Shown here piece after piece: positions 11,661 through 23,625 of a stretch of 64,000 nucleotides of DNA. Positions within the stretch are counted from its first letter, which is position 1. Every line of letters starts with the position of its first letter. The translations under genes were made by a program, and so were the position numbers. The notes under the pieces are model-generated. The model was given only the letters and a program-made list of their open reading frames with translations. It made no database searches and was not told the DNA's origin. Source of the DNA: Sinonovacula constricta (taxonomy: Eukaryota; Mollusca; Bivalvia; Cardiida; Solecurtidae); contig CM017563.1 of NCBI GenBank assembly GCA_007844125.1, positions 14,360,325 to 14,424,324 on the forward strand. The letters are read 5' to 3'.

Positions 11661-12107
11661 AAAAATTTCTGTCATGAAGACTATAAAATATATTAACAAG
11701 TTACAAATTAACAAAAATATCACATTACAGTTCAGGTTATTTAATTATTAAGACCACCTGCTAGTCAAATTTAATTTGCTTGGAGTATTATGATGAGGGT
11801 TTAAAACATGCCATAACATTGGGGAAAGCATTAAAATGATTTAAAAACAGCCTGTCTCTGTAACAAATCAGTGTTGAAGTTTACAGATTTTACTTAACCT
11901 AAAGTATAAGTTTTTGCTTAAATTATGCTCAAAGTCCCCCGAACGAGGGTAAGATAAATATATTTTAGATGTAAAGGGGGAAAAAATGTGAAAATTTGTC
12001 AAAACAATTATTTGTGGAATCAATTTTGTTTACATGACATCATATCAACACAGTTATGATGATATTGCTGATCTCCAGCTTGTTATTGGTGAATGAAGTC
12101 CCCCAGA

Positions 12108-12392
12108 TCCTCAGCTCCAGGTATGGGAGGCCCCGGGTTTGATCCCAGCCGCGACATACCAAAGTCATTAAAATAGTAATAGTACAGCAGCTCCCTTGCT
12201 AACCCTCAAGCAAATATAAGCATACTTCCACGACTGGTTGGCGCTGTGTCGATAATAGGACTGGGTGTGGTATCATGCCAGTTGTTTGTGACATGCTATA
12301 CACAATGAAGGCAGCACTGCCTTCAAGTGAACACAGTCTCTAGATAACTGAAATACTGTTAGTGGGATGATAAACCCAATAAATAAACAATA
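12108..12392 (+). mobile_element. SINE-A copy, head truncated
   Basis: It starts within the tRNA-like head at CAGCTCCAGGTATGGGAGG, has the B-box GGTTTGATCCC, the full body and tail to GATAAACCCAATAAATAAAC. The A box is missing. Confidence 0.85.
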
Positions 12393-12399
12393 TGTTATG

Positions 12400-12450
12400 A
12401 TAGAGCAAACCAGCAGCAGATAGTGGAGATCCAGATCAGATTAGCAACTA
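12400..12450. repeat. PAL left-arm fragment
   Basis: CAGCAGATAGTGGAGATCCA followed by GATCAGATTAGC; it abuts the SINE-A tail. Confidence 0.45.
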
Positions 12451-12607
12451 TCACAAAATACATACAAATCTTTATTCTGCCATCAGTCTTGAGGTCATAC
12501 AATATTGAGGTCAGGTCTACTGGTACAATTCTTGTAGATTTCTTGGAAAGCCTGTCGACTTGGTGCCAAGATTTCTAACAACCATGCTGTCTGTTAGGTC
12601 ATAAAGT

Positions 12608-12621
12608 GTTACCATAGCAAC
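12608..12621. promoter_or_regulatory. Second perfect X-box (RFX-type) motif
   Basis: GTTACCATAGCAAC matches the RFX X-box consensus in both half-sites with the usual two-base spacer. It lies in a unique-looking stretch between two SINE-A copies, 2.2 kb from the X-box at 10387. No coding exon is visible next to it. Confidence 0.4.
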
Positions 12622-12769
12622 ACATACTCGTCCCCACCCAAGAGGTAATCACCTAGAAAAGTATGCCTCAATTAATACTTAACCCGCTTCATACGCTAAT
12701 AGTGCATACCATACTATATCTTATTTATAAGCTACCAACAGCATAAGTATGTAAACACATATTAAACAG

Positions 12770-12845
12770 ACATCAGCAGCCAATAGTGCAAATTTAAGGT
12801 AGCAGGTGTTGGCTGATATGGATCTACAATGTTTGCATTCGCCTG
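12770..12845. repeat. PAL copy
   Basis: AGCCAATAGTGCAAAT, an eroded centre, then TTGGCTGATATGGATCTACA and TGTTTGC. Confidence 0.6.
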
Positions 12846-12920
12846 AACAGTTACTGTTCTTCAAATTGAGAGTTGTAAGGTAATGTCTGTGATAGAGAAC
12901 ATAGAGCTGGTATATCTCAC

Positions 12921-12953
12921 AGTCTCCACTTGAAGCAGATATAGTGCTGCCAT
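12921..12953 (-). mobile_element. SINE-A internal fragment
   Basis: AGTCTCCACTTGAAGCAGAT and ATAGTGCTGCC are the reverse complement of the SINE-A 3' region. A short direct repeat (CATGACTGCAATGTCAT twice) separates it from the next copy. Confidence 0.6.
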
Positions 12954-12987
12954 GACTGCAATGTCATTCCCATGACTGCAATGTCAT

Positions 12988-13285
12988 GTTTGTTTGTTTG
13001 GTATATCATCCCACCAACAGTTTTTGGGTTATCTGGGGACAGTGTCCACTATAGATATAGTGCAGCCTTCACTATAAACACATTGTTCTTCGCTAGCATG
13101 ATACCACTCCTGGTCACATTATCTTGATCCCGGGCCAACCAGTCATGGAACTACCATTATAAATACTTGGGCGTTAGCAAGGGAGCTATAACACTACCAT
13201 TTTGAATGACTTGGTATGTTGCTTCTTGGGATCAAACCTGGGGCCTTTCTGTACCTGGATCTAATGCAGTACCAATTGCAGTACC
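12988..13285 (-). mobile_element. SINE-A copy, nearly full length
   Basis: On the minus strand it has head, B-box-like GGTTTGATCCC, GCTCCCTTGCTAACGCC, CATGATACCACTCC in complement, and a tail of TTTG repeats as seen on the plus strand. It is diverged in the head. Confidence 0.8.
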
Positions 13286-13907
13286 ATGTCCAGTAATTAA
13301 ATATCATGTGTATATGTTCTAGTTATATGGGTCACAGGGGTTTTAATACACATACATGTACCTGCACTTGTAGAAAGTATAGTCAATAAAGGAAGTATAG
13401 ACATAAATAGTGCTCCCTTTTAAAGGTATCCGAATTTTCACATGAAACCTGAACAAAAACCATGTTTTACGCATTATTCCATTCCAGTTATTCTGAGGTA
13501 GTTAACTTACAAAAAATATATATATGTGCAGCTTTTCTGTGAAATCATGCCAAGAACGTGCTTAGAAAAAAATATAATTGTTACATAAACTGACACTAAG
13601 TAATTCCATCATTTCTTGCAATCACTTTCACCTTGCACAATGTTTACCTTCCTTGCCATTTAGAACAAATGTGCTGTAGATAATTAAAGCTTTAACTGAA
13701 ATTTCTAATGAAGCGAAATGGTATGACAGAATTTACATCAACATAGGCGTAAAACTGGTTGTGATACCGCAAAACAAAACAACGTAAAGAAATGTAAACA
13801 AACAACAGAGAGGCAAGGCCATTTCTCTGACTCACTTGTATCCTTGGAAGGGGCAAAACATGCTCTCTGTACAAAACAAAGATGCATTTTGTTAAGATAG
13901 AGCAAAG

Positions 13908-14010
13908 TTGTTAAGCAAAAATTCAATCAGGCTAAGGCAGATAGTGTTGACCCAGAATAGGTGGCTCCTGCTGTGAACTGTTTGATCATCATCTACACTA
14001 TTCCTGATGT
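13908..14010. repeat. PAL copy, long form
   Basis: AAGCAAAAATTCAATCAGGC, GGCAGATAGTGTTGACCCAG, then GTTTGATCATCATCTACACT and ATTCCTG. Confidence 0.6.
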
Positions 14011-14541
14011 GCCTTCATACACGTTATAAACAATTCATGATATCATATTAAGGTTGTCAGTAAGAATTAAATTATTGGGTTATTAACAAATGTAGAATGA
14101 TATACAGAGGTCGTATTCATACAGAATCTAAGCAGTTTTTTTTCTGATTTGACCTTGAAAAAATGTCCTTAAATCAAAAGATATTGCCTTAGAAATAAGA
14201 AAATTTTGTAAGTTTCACTCGTTAAACCATGTTATCCAAGAAATTTCTTTGTATTTTTCACACTTTAAGGAAATTTCTTTGATTAGTAAGAAAAAAGAAA
14301 GATTTTTATGAATGTGATCTCAGGTCAACAAAAATATGGTTAAGAAACATTGAATATGTTTTTTTCTATAACAGTTGATACCATAATTATCAAGCAAACA
14401 CATATTATGGGTACTTCATTAGTTGAAACAATGAGTGAATTAAATTCTAACTATAACCATGCTGCATTTGGCTTATAACTCTTTCTCATTTTAAGTTATC
14501 TGTTACATCTCTTTGCAAAGGTGCTCGTACATACTGCTAGT

Positions 14542-15400
14542 GACTCTGAAGCAAATAGTGCAGATTCTGGTCAGACAGGCTGGGAGCCAGCTGTACTCTG
14601 GTCAGATAGGCTGGGAGCCAGCTGGTCTCTGGTCAGACTGGTCAGATAGGCTGGGTGCCAGCTGGTCTCTGGTTAGACAGGCTGGGAGTAAGCTGGTCTC
14701 TGGTTAGACAGGCTGGGAGCCAGCATATCCTGATCAGACAGGCTGGGAGCCAGCAGATCCTGGTTAGACAGGCTGCGAGTCAGCTGGTCTCTGGTCAGAC
14801 AGGCTGGGAAACAGCTGGTCGCTGGTCAGACAGGCTGGGAGACAGCTAGTCTCTGATTAGACAGGCTGGGAGTCAGCTGGTCTCTGGTTAGACAGGCTGG
14901 GAAACAGCTGTACTCTGGTCAGATAGGCTGGGAGCCAGCTGGTCTCTGGTCAGACTGGTCAGATAGGCTGGGTGCCAGCTGGTCTCTGGTTAGACAGGCT
15001 GGGAGCCAGCTGGTCTCTGGTTAGACAGGCTGGGAGCCAGCAGATCCTGGTTAGACAGGCTGCGAGTCAACTGGTCTCTGGTCAGACAGGCTGGGAAACA
15101 GCTGGTCGCTGGTCAGACAGGCTGGGAGACAGCTAGTCTCTGGTTAGACAGGCTGGGAGTCAGCTGGTCTCTGGTTAGACAGGCTGGGAAACAGCTGGTG
15201 GCTGGTCAGACAGGCTGGGAGTCAGCTGATCTCTGGTCAGACAGGCTGCGAGTCAGCTGGTCTCTGGTCAGACAGGCTGGGAGTCAGCTGATCTCTGGTC
15301 AGACAGGCTGGGAGCCAGCTGGTCTCTGGTTAGACAGGCTGGGAGCCAACAGATTCTGGATAGACAGGCTGGGAGCCAGCTGCTTTGAATATTTACTGTT
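14542..15400. repeat. 31-bp minisatellite inside a PAL element, about 26 copies
   Basis: The PAL left arm AGCAAATAGTGCAGATTCTG (14550-14569) runs into units like GACAGGCTGGGAGCCAGCTG plus GTCTCTGGTTA. The last unit ends near 15382 and is followed by ATTTACTGTTTGCCAAAT, a PAL right arm. The 14591-14890 segment is repeated about 317 bp later (CTGTACTCTGGTCAGATAGG at both), so there is a higher-order duplication of roughly ten units. Open frames through it are not genes. Confidence 0.9.
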
Positions 15401-16644
15401 TGCCAAATTTTGATCAGTTGATGTGTATCAGGTTATGAGCTACTGGGTATTAAAGTTGAGTTTTACAAAGAAACAAAAGATTATTTTAAGATATACAATA
15501 AAGGCATTATTATTGTCCATTATATTGAGCAGCCTCTAGCTGTGTCTGTTTACTTGATAGATGATTGTTATTATAGTATCTTCATAGGGGTGCTGTGTAT
15601 TTTTGTCATTTTATGTGATGTTTCACACCTATTTTATCAACCTATAAACACACTGTGAACAAACAGTACAGCATTTAAATAAGACACATTCAGAGATAGA
15701 GCCGGTCTGTTTATAGATGTTGTAGAAGCATCTCCCTTCAGTTGCCATGAACTGTTTTTGATTCTTTACCTGCCTCGACCTAATGGATAAAGCTCAAGCA
15801 ATTAGTTTAGTGCAGCTCAACAAGATTCTGCTAGGACTTGTACTGGTTCTATATGAGACTGTTTTGCAATGTATCTTAGTTAACTTAGAATGTTATTGTT
15901 GATAAAAAATTAGATTTTGCATGGATTATTAACACAAGTGGCTGGTTCAGGGATTAAATTTGTTGCTTTTTTCATCTTCATCCCAGGTTATCTCTATTGC
16001 CAAAGTTTCTTGGCTTAATGTGTGAAAAATGTAGCTGATACAGACTTTGATGCCAAAATTGATATTCATCAGAGGGGTTCAACTCAAAGATGTTTGGCCA
16101 TAAATGATCTTGAATTCACCATCTTTATGTCAGGGTGAAAATTTATTTTAGCATTTTTATGGAGCCACCTTACTGTTTACACATGCAATTAAACTGGGTT
16201 AAATTTGTAAAGAAGTACTCTGTTGCATACTTGTCTGACTCCGCTCTTCGAGGGTTTGTCATCAAATTGGCCATCAAATAATATGTCAATGGAGGAGATT
16301 GTGTCTATTTGAAAATGTTATAGTGTTGCCCTAACTGTTATAACATGGCAGATTATATATTATTCTAGCCCCTACTGATATTTTCATAATTGTCATAAAA
16401 CTTAATTTTAAGACATTTTTCTTCTTTTATTGTTTGCTAATGTATATTTGTTTCTTTGTATTGACATATGGTTATCCTCTACATAGGACCATATGGTGAT
16501 TCGCTTAATGTAATTGATTAAAAAAACAACATTTACTGAAAGTGTCTGCAAAAAGTTCTTACTGTGCGCCAACCATTTGAAAAGCATCTCTTATTATGAC
16601 AAAAATTGCAGTTGGTTTTTCTCCAGTTTTATTTTCTAAAAAAG

Positions 16645-16802
16645 TCGCTGCCTTGTAACTCCTGACTGCTTAGCCTCTAACTGCATGTGTTTGATTCTTG
16701 TTTGGGGTGAACAACTTAAAAATAGGAGGGCTCCCAGCTTTTCAATAGTGTTTGGTGGTTTTACTCGGCCATTTCTGTGGAGTCTTTCTCCATTATAAAA
16801 AA
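16645..16802 (+). mobile_element. SINE-B, rearranged fragment
   Basis: GTCGCTGCCTTGTAACTCCT, GACTGCTTAGCCTCTAACTG and a decayed B-box GTTTGATTCTTG are followed by an atypical middle and then GGAGTCTTTCTCC. SINE-C starts directly after its A run. Confidence 0.5.
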
Positions 16803-16803
16803 A

Positions 16804-17100
16804 ACGGCCACAACAGCTCAGGTGGTAGAGCGTCGGCTTGCGAATCGGGCAGTCATGGGTTCAAACCCCGGTCGGGTCAAAGCAAAGACTTTAAAGTTGG
16901 TAGTGGTGGAAAGTTGGAAGTAGTTGCTTCCCTCCTAACGCTCAGGGCTAAGGAGACAGCATTATGCCTGACTCGTCAGTGTCAGTATAATGGACCGGCT
17001 GGTTCAGTCCCAAGGCACCTCATAAGTGCCCCTGTGCTATAATGATAGAAATGTCGCTGCACAGTATCGGAAAAAATGCCGGCAAATCCCAGTCCCATTA
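16804..17100 (+). mobile_element. SINE-C, full length
   Basis: The tRNA-like head has A box TAGCTCAGG-type ACAGCTCAGGTGGTAGAGCG and B box GGTTCAAACCCC. The body has TTTAAAGTTGGTAGTGG, CTTCCCTCCTAACGCTCAGG, CCTGACTCGTCAGTGTCAG and the 3' end ATGTCGCTGCACAGTATCGG. It is not a functional tRNA: the anticodon stem does not pair well and the element continues for about 220 bp. Confidence 0.85.
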
Positions 17101-17928
17101 CAATAGGTGGACATCACTTTTAAATCTGTCACTGCCCAGTATTGTAAAAACAAAATCAAGGACATGATGTATATGGAACAATTGCACGAAAATAGTAAAC
17201 CATATCTAAATATAAAAAATATGCCAATGTCATGCATAGAGCTGGCATTTAATGTGCAAACAGTAAGCTGATAAAAAAGTATTTTATTTTTTTGTCTGAA
17301 CCTTATGTTGGTACATTTTAATCAATCTTGCAGTGGGGCTAGGTTTTCTCCCATCAGTAGTGATGCCATGTGGCTATCACATGCTAGTGTTTGTTTTACC
17401 TTGCTACTTTCAGTATCAAGCACGGCAGAATACACAAACTGTCCTTGATATGAGACATGAGTGTCACTGTGTCACTAATGTTTTAAATTGTTAGGGATCA
17501 ATGTTAGGCAGTGCTTTTTATCTACCTGCAAAAATTGTCTGTCTATCCATCAGTCTTGTGTGCTGATAATCATTCCTTTGTTAATTATAAGACAAATTTC
17601 ACTTATGCTTATAATTATGGATGACTGATATTAATGTGTTGTAAAGGTGAGATAACTCATTTTTTTTCATTCTGGAGTGATTGCCCTTTCTTATTTTTTC
17701 TTCACAAAAATTATTTTGCGGAAAACACCTTTCAGTGGACATTATTTGAAATCAGACATTAAATGCTCTTAAATATTTAATTTTGTCCAAAAAGAGGAAG
17801 TAATGCTATTGTTTGATATGTTTATCTCATTCAACCCCTGCAACTGCTGGTATTTATAACAGCCTAATAAACTAATAAGATACATAGTGGATAGTCTCCC
17901 CTGAATTATTCCTGAATGCAAGTAGGTC

Positions 17929-18196
17929 CTTTTATTTGGATTACTCGGGTTTTGTGCTTGTTCCCTTTGGGGTGTATGTTGGCTTTTATTTCTTTCTTGT
18001 GATATAAAGGCTAACCGTCCTCAATAAACACTTCCATTGCCTTGTTTAGATAACATATCTCAGTAAGTATTTAAATGGATTTAAACATTTAATTTATGCA
18101 ATATAGTAAGAAATCTAAATGTTTGTAATTGTAACATCTGCATAAGAACAGGCAATAAAGTCCAAGAATTCCAAGTAAAAGGACCTGCCTACTAAT
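17929..18196. repeat. Inverted-repeat pair, possible MITE
   Basis: AGTAGGTCCTTTTATTTGGA (17929) is matched in reverse complement by TCCAAGTAAAAGGACCTGCC (near 18175). They enclose about 230 bp of AT-rich DNA. No clear target duplication was found. Confidence 0.35.
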
Positions 18197-18814
18197 TTGA
18201 CTACCTCGGATATTATCTTAAAAGGAAGACAACTTATATTTCACTAATGTATCCCATTTTAAGAATGCTGGCATACAATTAGATTCTCATAAGAAATAAT
18301 AAAATCCATTTAATTAATCAATTTCATTTACTCTTCTTAAAAATAGGCTTATTTTGTCTGAATTGAAAATTCTTTGCTGTAATTTAGGTGTAAAAAAAAC
18401 AACATATTTATTAATAAGAACATGTATTTTAACATAGTGCTTGTCTTTTATGACTTATTGGGCTTCTAGTACACCGTTCCACAATCACAATCACATAATA
18501 GTCAACAGAAATGTACAGAAGGAAGTTTGAGATAAATATTTACCCAGATCCCATTACTGAATGTCTCTGTATATAAACCCCAGTGACACATCAATTTTGT
18601 TTCAAGTGGAACAAAGTTATTGGGTTTCAAAACAAAACTTCACATACCCCTGTTGGCAGCCCTTGTCTTGTTTTTTTTATTGTACACATGTTTGCAAAAA
18701 AATCGCTTGCTGCAAATTCAACCCTTAACTTGCTAGATTTGTCCCTAACCCTGATTAGTTCTTAATCATTTTTCTTACATTGACAGGCAAAAATTGCATT
18801 AACATATTACTAGA

Positions 18815-18897
18815 AATTCAGCAGGAAATACTCAAGGTCCTGATCAGACAGGTTCAATCTGGGTGTTGGTTGATCTAGATTGACACTATTTGCCAAA
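18815..18897. repeat. PAL copy
   Basis: AAGGTCCTGATCAGACAGG, CTGGGTGTTGGTTGATCTAG and ACACTATTTGCCAAAG. Confidence 0.7.
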
Positions 18898-19284
18898 GTC
18901 ATTTAAATATGTGCCAGGCAAGCTAAGGGTATCAATATCAATCTGATTGTGCAATAGTTAACAAATCACTTTAATATCTAGGGTTCCATGGCCTAGCAGT
19001 TAGAAGGCTAAAGAAACCATTCTGTGGCCCTGTGAATTGTGACAATACCCATTTGTGGGCTAAAGTGCCGTCAGCTTTGAAAATGATAAAAATGAGTTAT
19101 GTCTTAACTTAAAAGATCATGGTTAAGTGAACCATGGGTTAGTGACCCTCTGACAGATAGCATTCTTTGAGCTTTTCTGTTAGTACATGCCTATTTGAGA
19201 CAGAGTTTGGTCTTGGCTCAAACATAGACCTATTCCCTTCAGGGTGAATGTTCCATATACTTAGCTTATCTGGCTGCTTAATAT

Positions 19285-19622
19285 ATGTTTATTTGTTTGT
19301 TTGTTTGTTTGCTTGTTTGTTGGGTTTATCATCCCACCAGCAGTATTTCAGTTATCTGGAGATGGGGTCCACTTGAAGCAGATATACCGGTAGTGCTGCC
19401 TTCACAGTGTTTAGCATGCCGTGAACACCTGACATGATACCACTCCCAGTCACATTATCCTGACAGTTGGCCAACCAGTCTTGGAACTACCCTTATATTT
19501 AATTGAGCTTAAGCAAGAGAACTATACCACTACCATTTTTAACAACTTTGGTATGTCGCAACCCGGGATCAAACCCCGGGGCCTCCTGTACCAAGAGCCA
19601 ATGCTCTAACAACTGTGCTAAC
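19285..19622 (-). mobile_element. SINE-A, full length
   Basis: On the minus strand it runs from a degenerate tRNA head through the B box GGTTTGATCCCG, the CATACCAAAGTTGTTAAAAA body, to a tail of CAAA repeats (plus-strand GTTT repeats 19288-19320). Confidence 0.85.
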
Positions 19623-19704
19623 ATTAATATTTTTAACTACAAATTTTTAGCTGGCTTACTCTTTGTCAGCAGAAATTTGTTGAAGCTCGTTTAACCAGTT
19701 ATAA

Positions 19705-19968
19705 TAAAAACATATATTCAAGCAACAAGAAATTAAAACAGAAACATTTATTCTAGCAATAACCTATTGGATAAAAACTTACATTCTAGCAATGTTTAAT
19801 TAAAGCAATGAAAATATATTTTAGCAATGATCAATTAAAAAAATACAAAAAACCCACATATTCTAGCAATGATCAATTAAAACCAAAAAACAACAACATA
19901 TATTCTAGCAATGATCACGTAAAACAAAACAAAAACCCACATATATTCTAGCAATTATCAATAAATAT
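19705..19968 (+). repeat. Degenerate tandem repeat, about 43-50 bp, six to seven units
   Basis: Each unit contains ATATTCTAGCAATGATCAAT followed by an A-rich spacer of variable length. Length variation is confined to the A-rich part. Confidence 0.75.
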
Positions 19969-20646
19969 AAGTGGTCATATTGTTTTCTTAGTTTAATAAT
20001 AGCTAACTGGGCAGCGTAGTAGGAAATGTTTGTAATGATGATTGTGGTATTATGCCTCACTTTTCACATAGGTGAAATATATCAATAATTTGTGGAATTG
20101 CTTCAGGTAACAATACTTGATTTTGATTATTTGAGATGTTTTTAGTCCAAACTGTCAGGATACCACCCTTAATACAGTCTTTATCAGCATGTTCTGCATA
20201 TTTGGATATTTCGCAACATGTTTGTGTTCAGATTTTTATTGGTGAAGTTGTTTAGTATATTCAAAAGAGACACACTGGTACATTGATAAAGATGAGGCGA
20301 TTTAATGTGAGTGTTGGCAATATACCAAAAATTAATATTCACTGAATTGAGAGAACTGTTCACATTCAAGTCACAATCCACTCCATTTATATATTAGAAA
20401 AAGCATGGATGTAAAACATCCAAGGCATTGAAGAGAGCACGCGCTTTAAACAAGAAAATGACTGTTCTCTGAAATAAACACTCTCTTACACTGTCGATTC
20501 ATTACATTAGTACATGAGACTAACAAACCGTAACTCTGAATGGGGACTTTCTCCTACTTTGCTTTCTTCCTTGATGTGTGCTACATTTGTAATTACAAGC
20601 TGCATCATTTATATCACCTTATTTGGTTTCTTTTATTCAAGAAAAT

Positions 20647-20895
20647 GGGGCGCCCCTGGTGTCATGGTAGAGTCTCCAATTTGTAACACCTCTGACTGCT
20701 TAGCCTCTCACCACTGGGGTTCGAGTCCCGTTCCGGGCAAAGGACTTAATGTGGGAAGGTCTTTCAGCTGACTTGTGCTGTGACACTGGTTCTACCCAGA
20801 CATTTGTCTGGGGTCTTCCTCCACCAAAAAGCTGGATGTTTCTCTTATGGTGATAATTGGTCGCTGCAATGTATTTCAAAAACAAAAAAAAAAAC
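20647..20895 (+). mobile_element. SINE-B, full length
   Basis: It begins GGGGCGCCCCTGGTGTCATG, has TTTGTAACACCTCTGACTGC, B box GGTTCGAGTCCC, GGGAAGGTCTTTCAGCTGAC, CTACCCAGACATTTGTCTGG and CTTCCTCCACC, and ends in an A-rich tail. It is among the best copies for a consensus. Confidence 0.85.
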
Positions 20896-21148
20896 ATTAT
20901 AGAAGACCTCGCCAAACAGCTACCAATTCATGTTAATGCCAGCTACCTTTATAATTTCAAGCTGAATTTTATTGTTGCAAGCTACACTGTTAAAAAAATA
21001 CTCAGTTTTTTTTGTCTGAATAAACTGTTACAGGAAAGCTGCACTAGGGTCCCCATATAAAATGCATTTTGCAAGAGGCAATACCAAATACTTACAACTT
21101 GATGCGAAGGTAAAGATATATTGACAAAGTCTGTTGCAACTAATGCAG

Positions 21149-21271
21149 ATCATGCCAGGTGTCCGTGGCATGCTATACACAGTAAAGGCAGCACTATATC
21201 TGCTTTAAGTGAAAACTGACTCCAGATAACTGAAATACTATTGGTTGGATAATAAATCCAAACAAACTAAC
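21149..21271 (+). mobile_element. SINE-A 3' fragment
   Basis: It starts at ATCATGCCAGGTGTCCG and continues through GCTATACACAGTAAAGGCAG to a CAAACAAAC tail. The head is missing. It abuts a PAL copy. Confidence 0.8.
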
Positions 21272-21332
21272 AGATCCTGATCAATCATATCCCAGTGGGC
21301 GATGGCTGATTTGGTTCTACACTGTTTCAATA
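21268..21332. repeat. PAL copy
   Basis: CAGATCCTGATCAATCATAT, CCCAGTGGGCGATGGCTGAT and TTGGTTCTACACTGTTT. Confidence 0.65.
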
Positions 21333-21689
21333 TACCCTGATCACACCTAGCAGAGTTAAAGTTTAAGTCCACTTGAATAGATTAAAAGGAGTAGGTATTA
21401 AATGTACTTAACCTTTACTGTTTGTGTTTATTTGTCATACTATAATTCAGGCCACCTGTATGTTTACTTACTTACAAAGGCCCGCTGCGGGTCAAGAAAG
21501 TAGTACTTAAGGTGAAAAAGTTCAAAGTGAAAACTACATTGAATGAAAAAAAGAAATTTTTTGGCCTAGTTTGATATTTTAACAAAGCGATTTATTGAAG
21601 TTTAAGATCAAGCTGAAAACTTATGCCTTGCTGTTTCTTAGCTGACATTTAATATATTGACTTCTTTAAATCATTTGGAGTTTTAAATG

Positions 21690-21765
21690 TAAACACTTTG
21701 AAAACAATTTTAGAATGGGGCTGGTATTTTCAGTTTGAAAACAATTTAAGAATGGGGCTGGTATT
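21690..21765 (+). repeat. 37-bp tandem duplication
   Basis: AGAATGGGGCTGGTATTTTC and AGTTTGAAAACAATTT are repeated once, nearly identical. Confidence 0.75.
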
Positions 21766-22054
21766 TTCAGTGTGATTATGTTTTGGCAAATTATTTGAAG
21801 AACTGGCATTTTTAAACTTCTTGATAAGATCAATAATGGTACAATTAATGATATGAAATGATATTGGTAAAATTAATGATATGAAATGATATAAGTTAAA
21901 CATAATGTTTGTCAAATGTGCCCTCATATAACATATGTGTCCGTTGGTAGAACATTGACTTCAAAACATGTCTTAAACAGAATATTATTTCTTTCTTTTT
22001 ATGATACCAATGTCTATCTTTTTTTCTCTGAACTCATACTATAACTTTTATACT

Positions 22055-22378
22055 GGACCTGGTAGCATAACCGGTAGAGCATCAGCTCCATCTATGGGAG
22101 GCACTGGGTTTGATGCCCAGCTGTGACATACCAGTCATTTTAATATGATAGTGGTATCGCTCCCTTTCTCCCTTGCTTACCCTCAAGCAAATATGTGGGT
22201 AGTTCCACAACTGGTTAGCCCAGTGTCAGGATAATGTGACTGGGTGTGGTATCATGCCAGGTTTTCACAACATGCTATACGCAGTGTAGGCAGCACTATA
22301 TCTGCTTCAAGTGGACACCATCTCCAGATAATGTGAAATACTGTTGGTGGAACACTATAAACAGTAAACAAACAATTT
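22055..22378 (+). mobile_element. SINE-A, full length, diverged head
   Basis: It starts GGACCTGGTAGCATAACCGG, has B-box-like GGTTTGATGCCC, body and tail to AACAGTAAACAAAC. Confidence 0.85.
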
Positions 22379-23149
22379 ACAATATTATTAATGCCACCAA
22401 TGTCTCTTTTTCTCTACTATCACTATAATTCTTATATCAGAGATAAGTTCAATTTTCTGATGAAAATAATTATATACGATTTACTTACATATTGCCTTAC
22501 CTTTGTCTTTTTCATATGCTGTTCTGATGGTTTTATCTGCTGTTATAGGTAAGTTTTATTTTTTTTTACATGAAAAATATAATTGAAATATGAATTCTAC
22601 TGTGTGTGAGTATTGTTTAAAAGTACATGCCTTCAATCCGCCTGTAGGCATTGTGATCACCATTTTACATGCCCCCTACAATAACAAACCATGGCAGTAA
22701 AATTGCCAAACTCTGATATTCCTCCTTTAAAAAAGGTAACAATACCTTGATTGTCTTTTGATTAATTCTTCTATCACATTGTCTGGTTATAATGATTTAA
22801 AACTTGTATTATTTGATTTACATTTCATTTCTTACAGACTTATCTCATATAATTGGAAACTTGATGGAAAAAATAAAAAAAAAAACAATTAATGTACCAT
22901 TTATACCATATATGTGGACCATCACATTTAGAAATCATTGTCACCTGTAATAGGTTATTCAGGCATTCTTTTAATAGTTAATGAATGCTCACATGATGAA
23001 TCATATTTGACAATCCCCGGTCTTGTTAATTAATATCTGATAAATACCTGTTGGACAAGTGTGTTTTGTATTGGAGTTGTCAATACACCTACTCAATTGG
23101 ACATGAGTCATGTTTAAGTATGGTGGGAATAAAAAGTTTGTTTTGTTTT

Positions 23150-23310
23150 GTCTTTAAAAACATCGTTGCAACCAATAATGGTCATCATAGCAACATCCAG
23201 CTATTTTGGTGGAGAAATGCCTCAGACAAATGTCTGGATCAACCACCCCTGCTGTGCAGGCCAGCTGGAAAACCTTCCCACATTAGGTCCATCACCCCAA
23301 ACGAGAAAAC
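23150..23310 (-). mobile_element. SINE-B, 3' two-thirds
   Basis: On the minus strand it carries ATGTGGGAAGGTTTTCCAGC, CAGACATTTGTCTGAGGC, TCTCCACCAAAATAGCTGG and the tail. The tRNA-like head is lost. An X-box-like ATCATAGCAAC in it is part of the SINE. Confidence 0.75.
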
Positions 23311-23407
23311 TTTGTTAATCTTCTGTTACGTGTACCAAAATAGTTACAAAGTTGTGATGTCACTACAACGGAATGGTCCTCATTATAAGCCAGTATAGAG
23401 CTTAAGT

Positions 23408-23442
23408 CTGGCTTAAGCAAAGAGTATAGATCTAGACATACG
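23408..23442. repeat. PAL left-arm fragment
   Basis: TTAAGCAAAGAGTATAGATC then TAGACATACGC; no mirror arm follows. Confidence 0.4.
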
Positions 23443-23625
23443 CATTTTAACTATAATTGAATCTTTGGATTATGGTATATTTTTATATAAGGCTATTTTA
23501 TACAACATTACAGATAAGAAACATCAAAAATAATTTCAAACTTGTATTAAGTTAAACAATATCAACGTATGTAGTTTGCTTGATTGGTTGAACCTTATTG
23601 ACTGACATAATCAGACCCCACTCAT

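Larger units (their letters stand above)
13290..16640. other. No gene seen outside the PAL-derived array
   Basis: 13290-13905 contains two overlapping minus-strand frames of about 60 codons with no splice or domain support. 14015-14540 and 15405-16640 are AT-rich and unremarkable. Confidence 0.5.

Noticed and set aside
16804..16875. A tRNA gene
   Set aside because: A and B boxes are present, but the anticodon stem pairs poorly and the sequence continues as SINE-C shared with 41186 and 43340.
23180..23200. A third X-box-like site (ATCATAGCAAC)
   Set aside because: One half-site is poor and the motif is part of the SINE-B 3' region found in other copies.
23051..23398. A 115-codon plus-strand frame
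   Set aside because: It runs through a minus-strand SINE-B copy.
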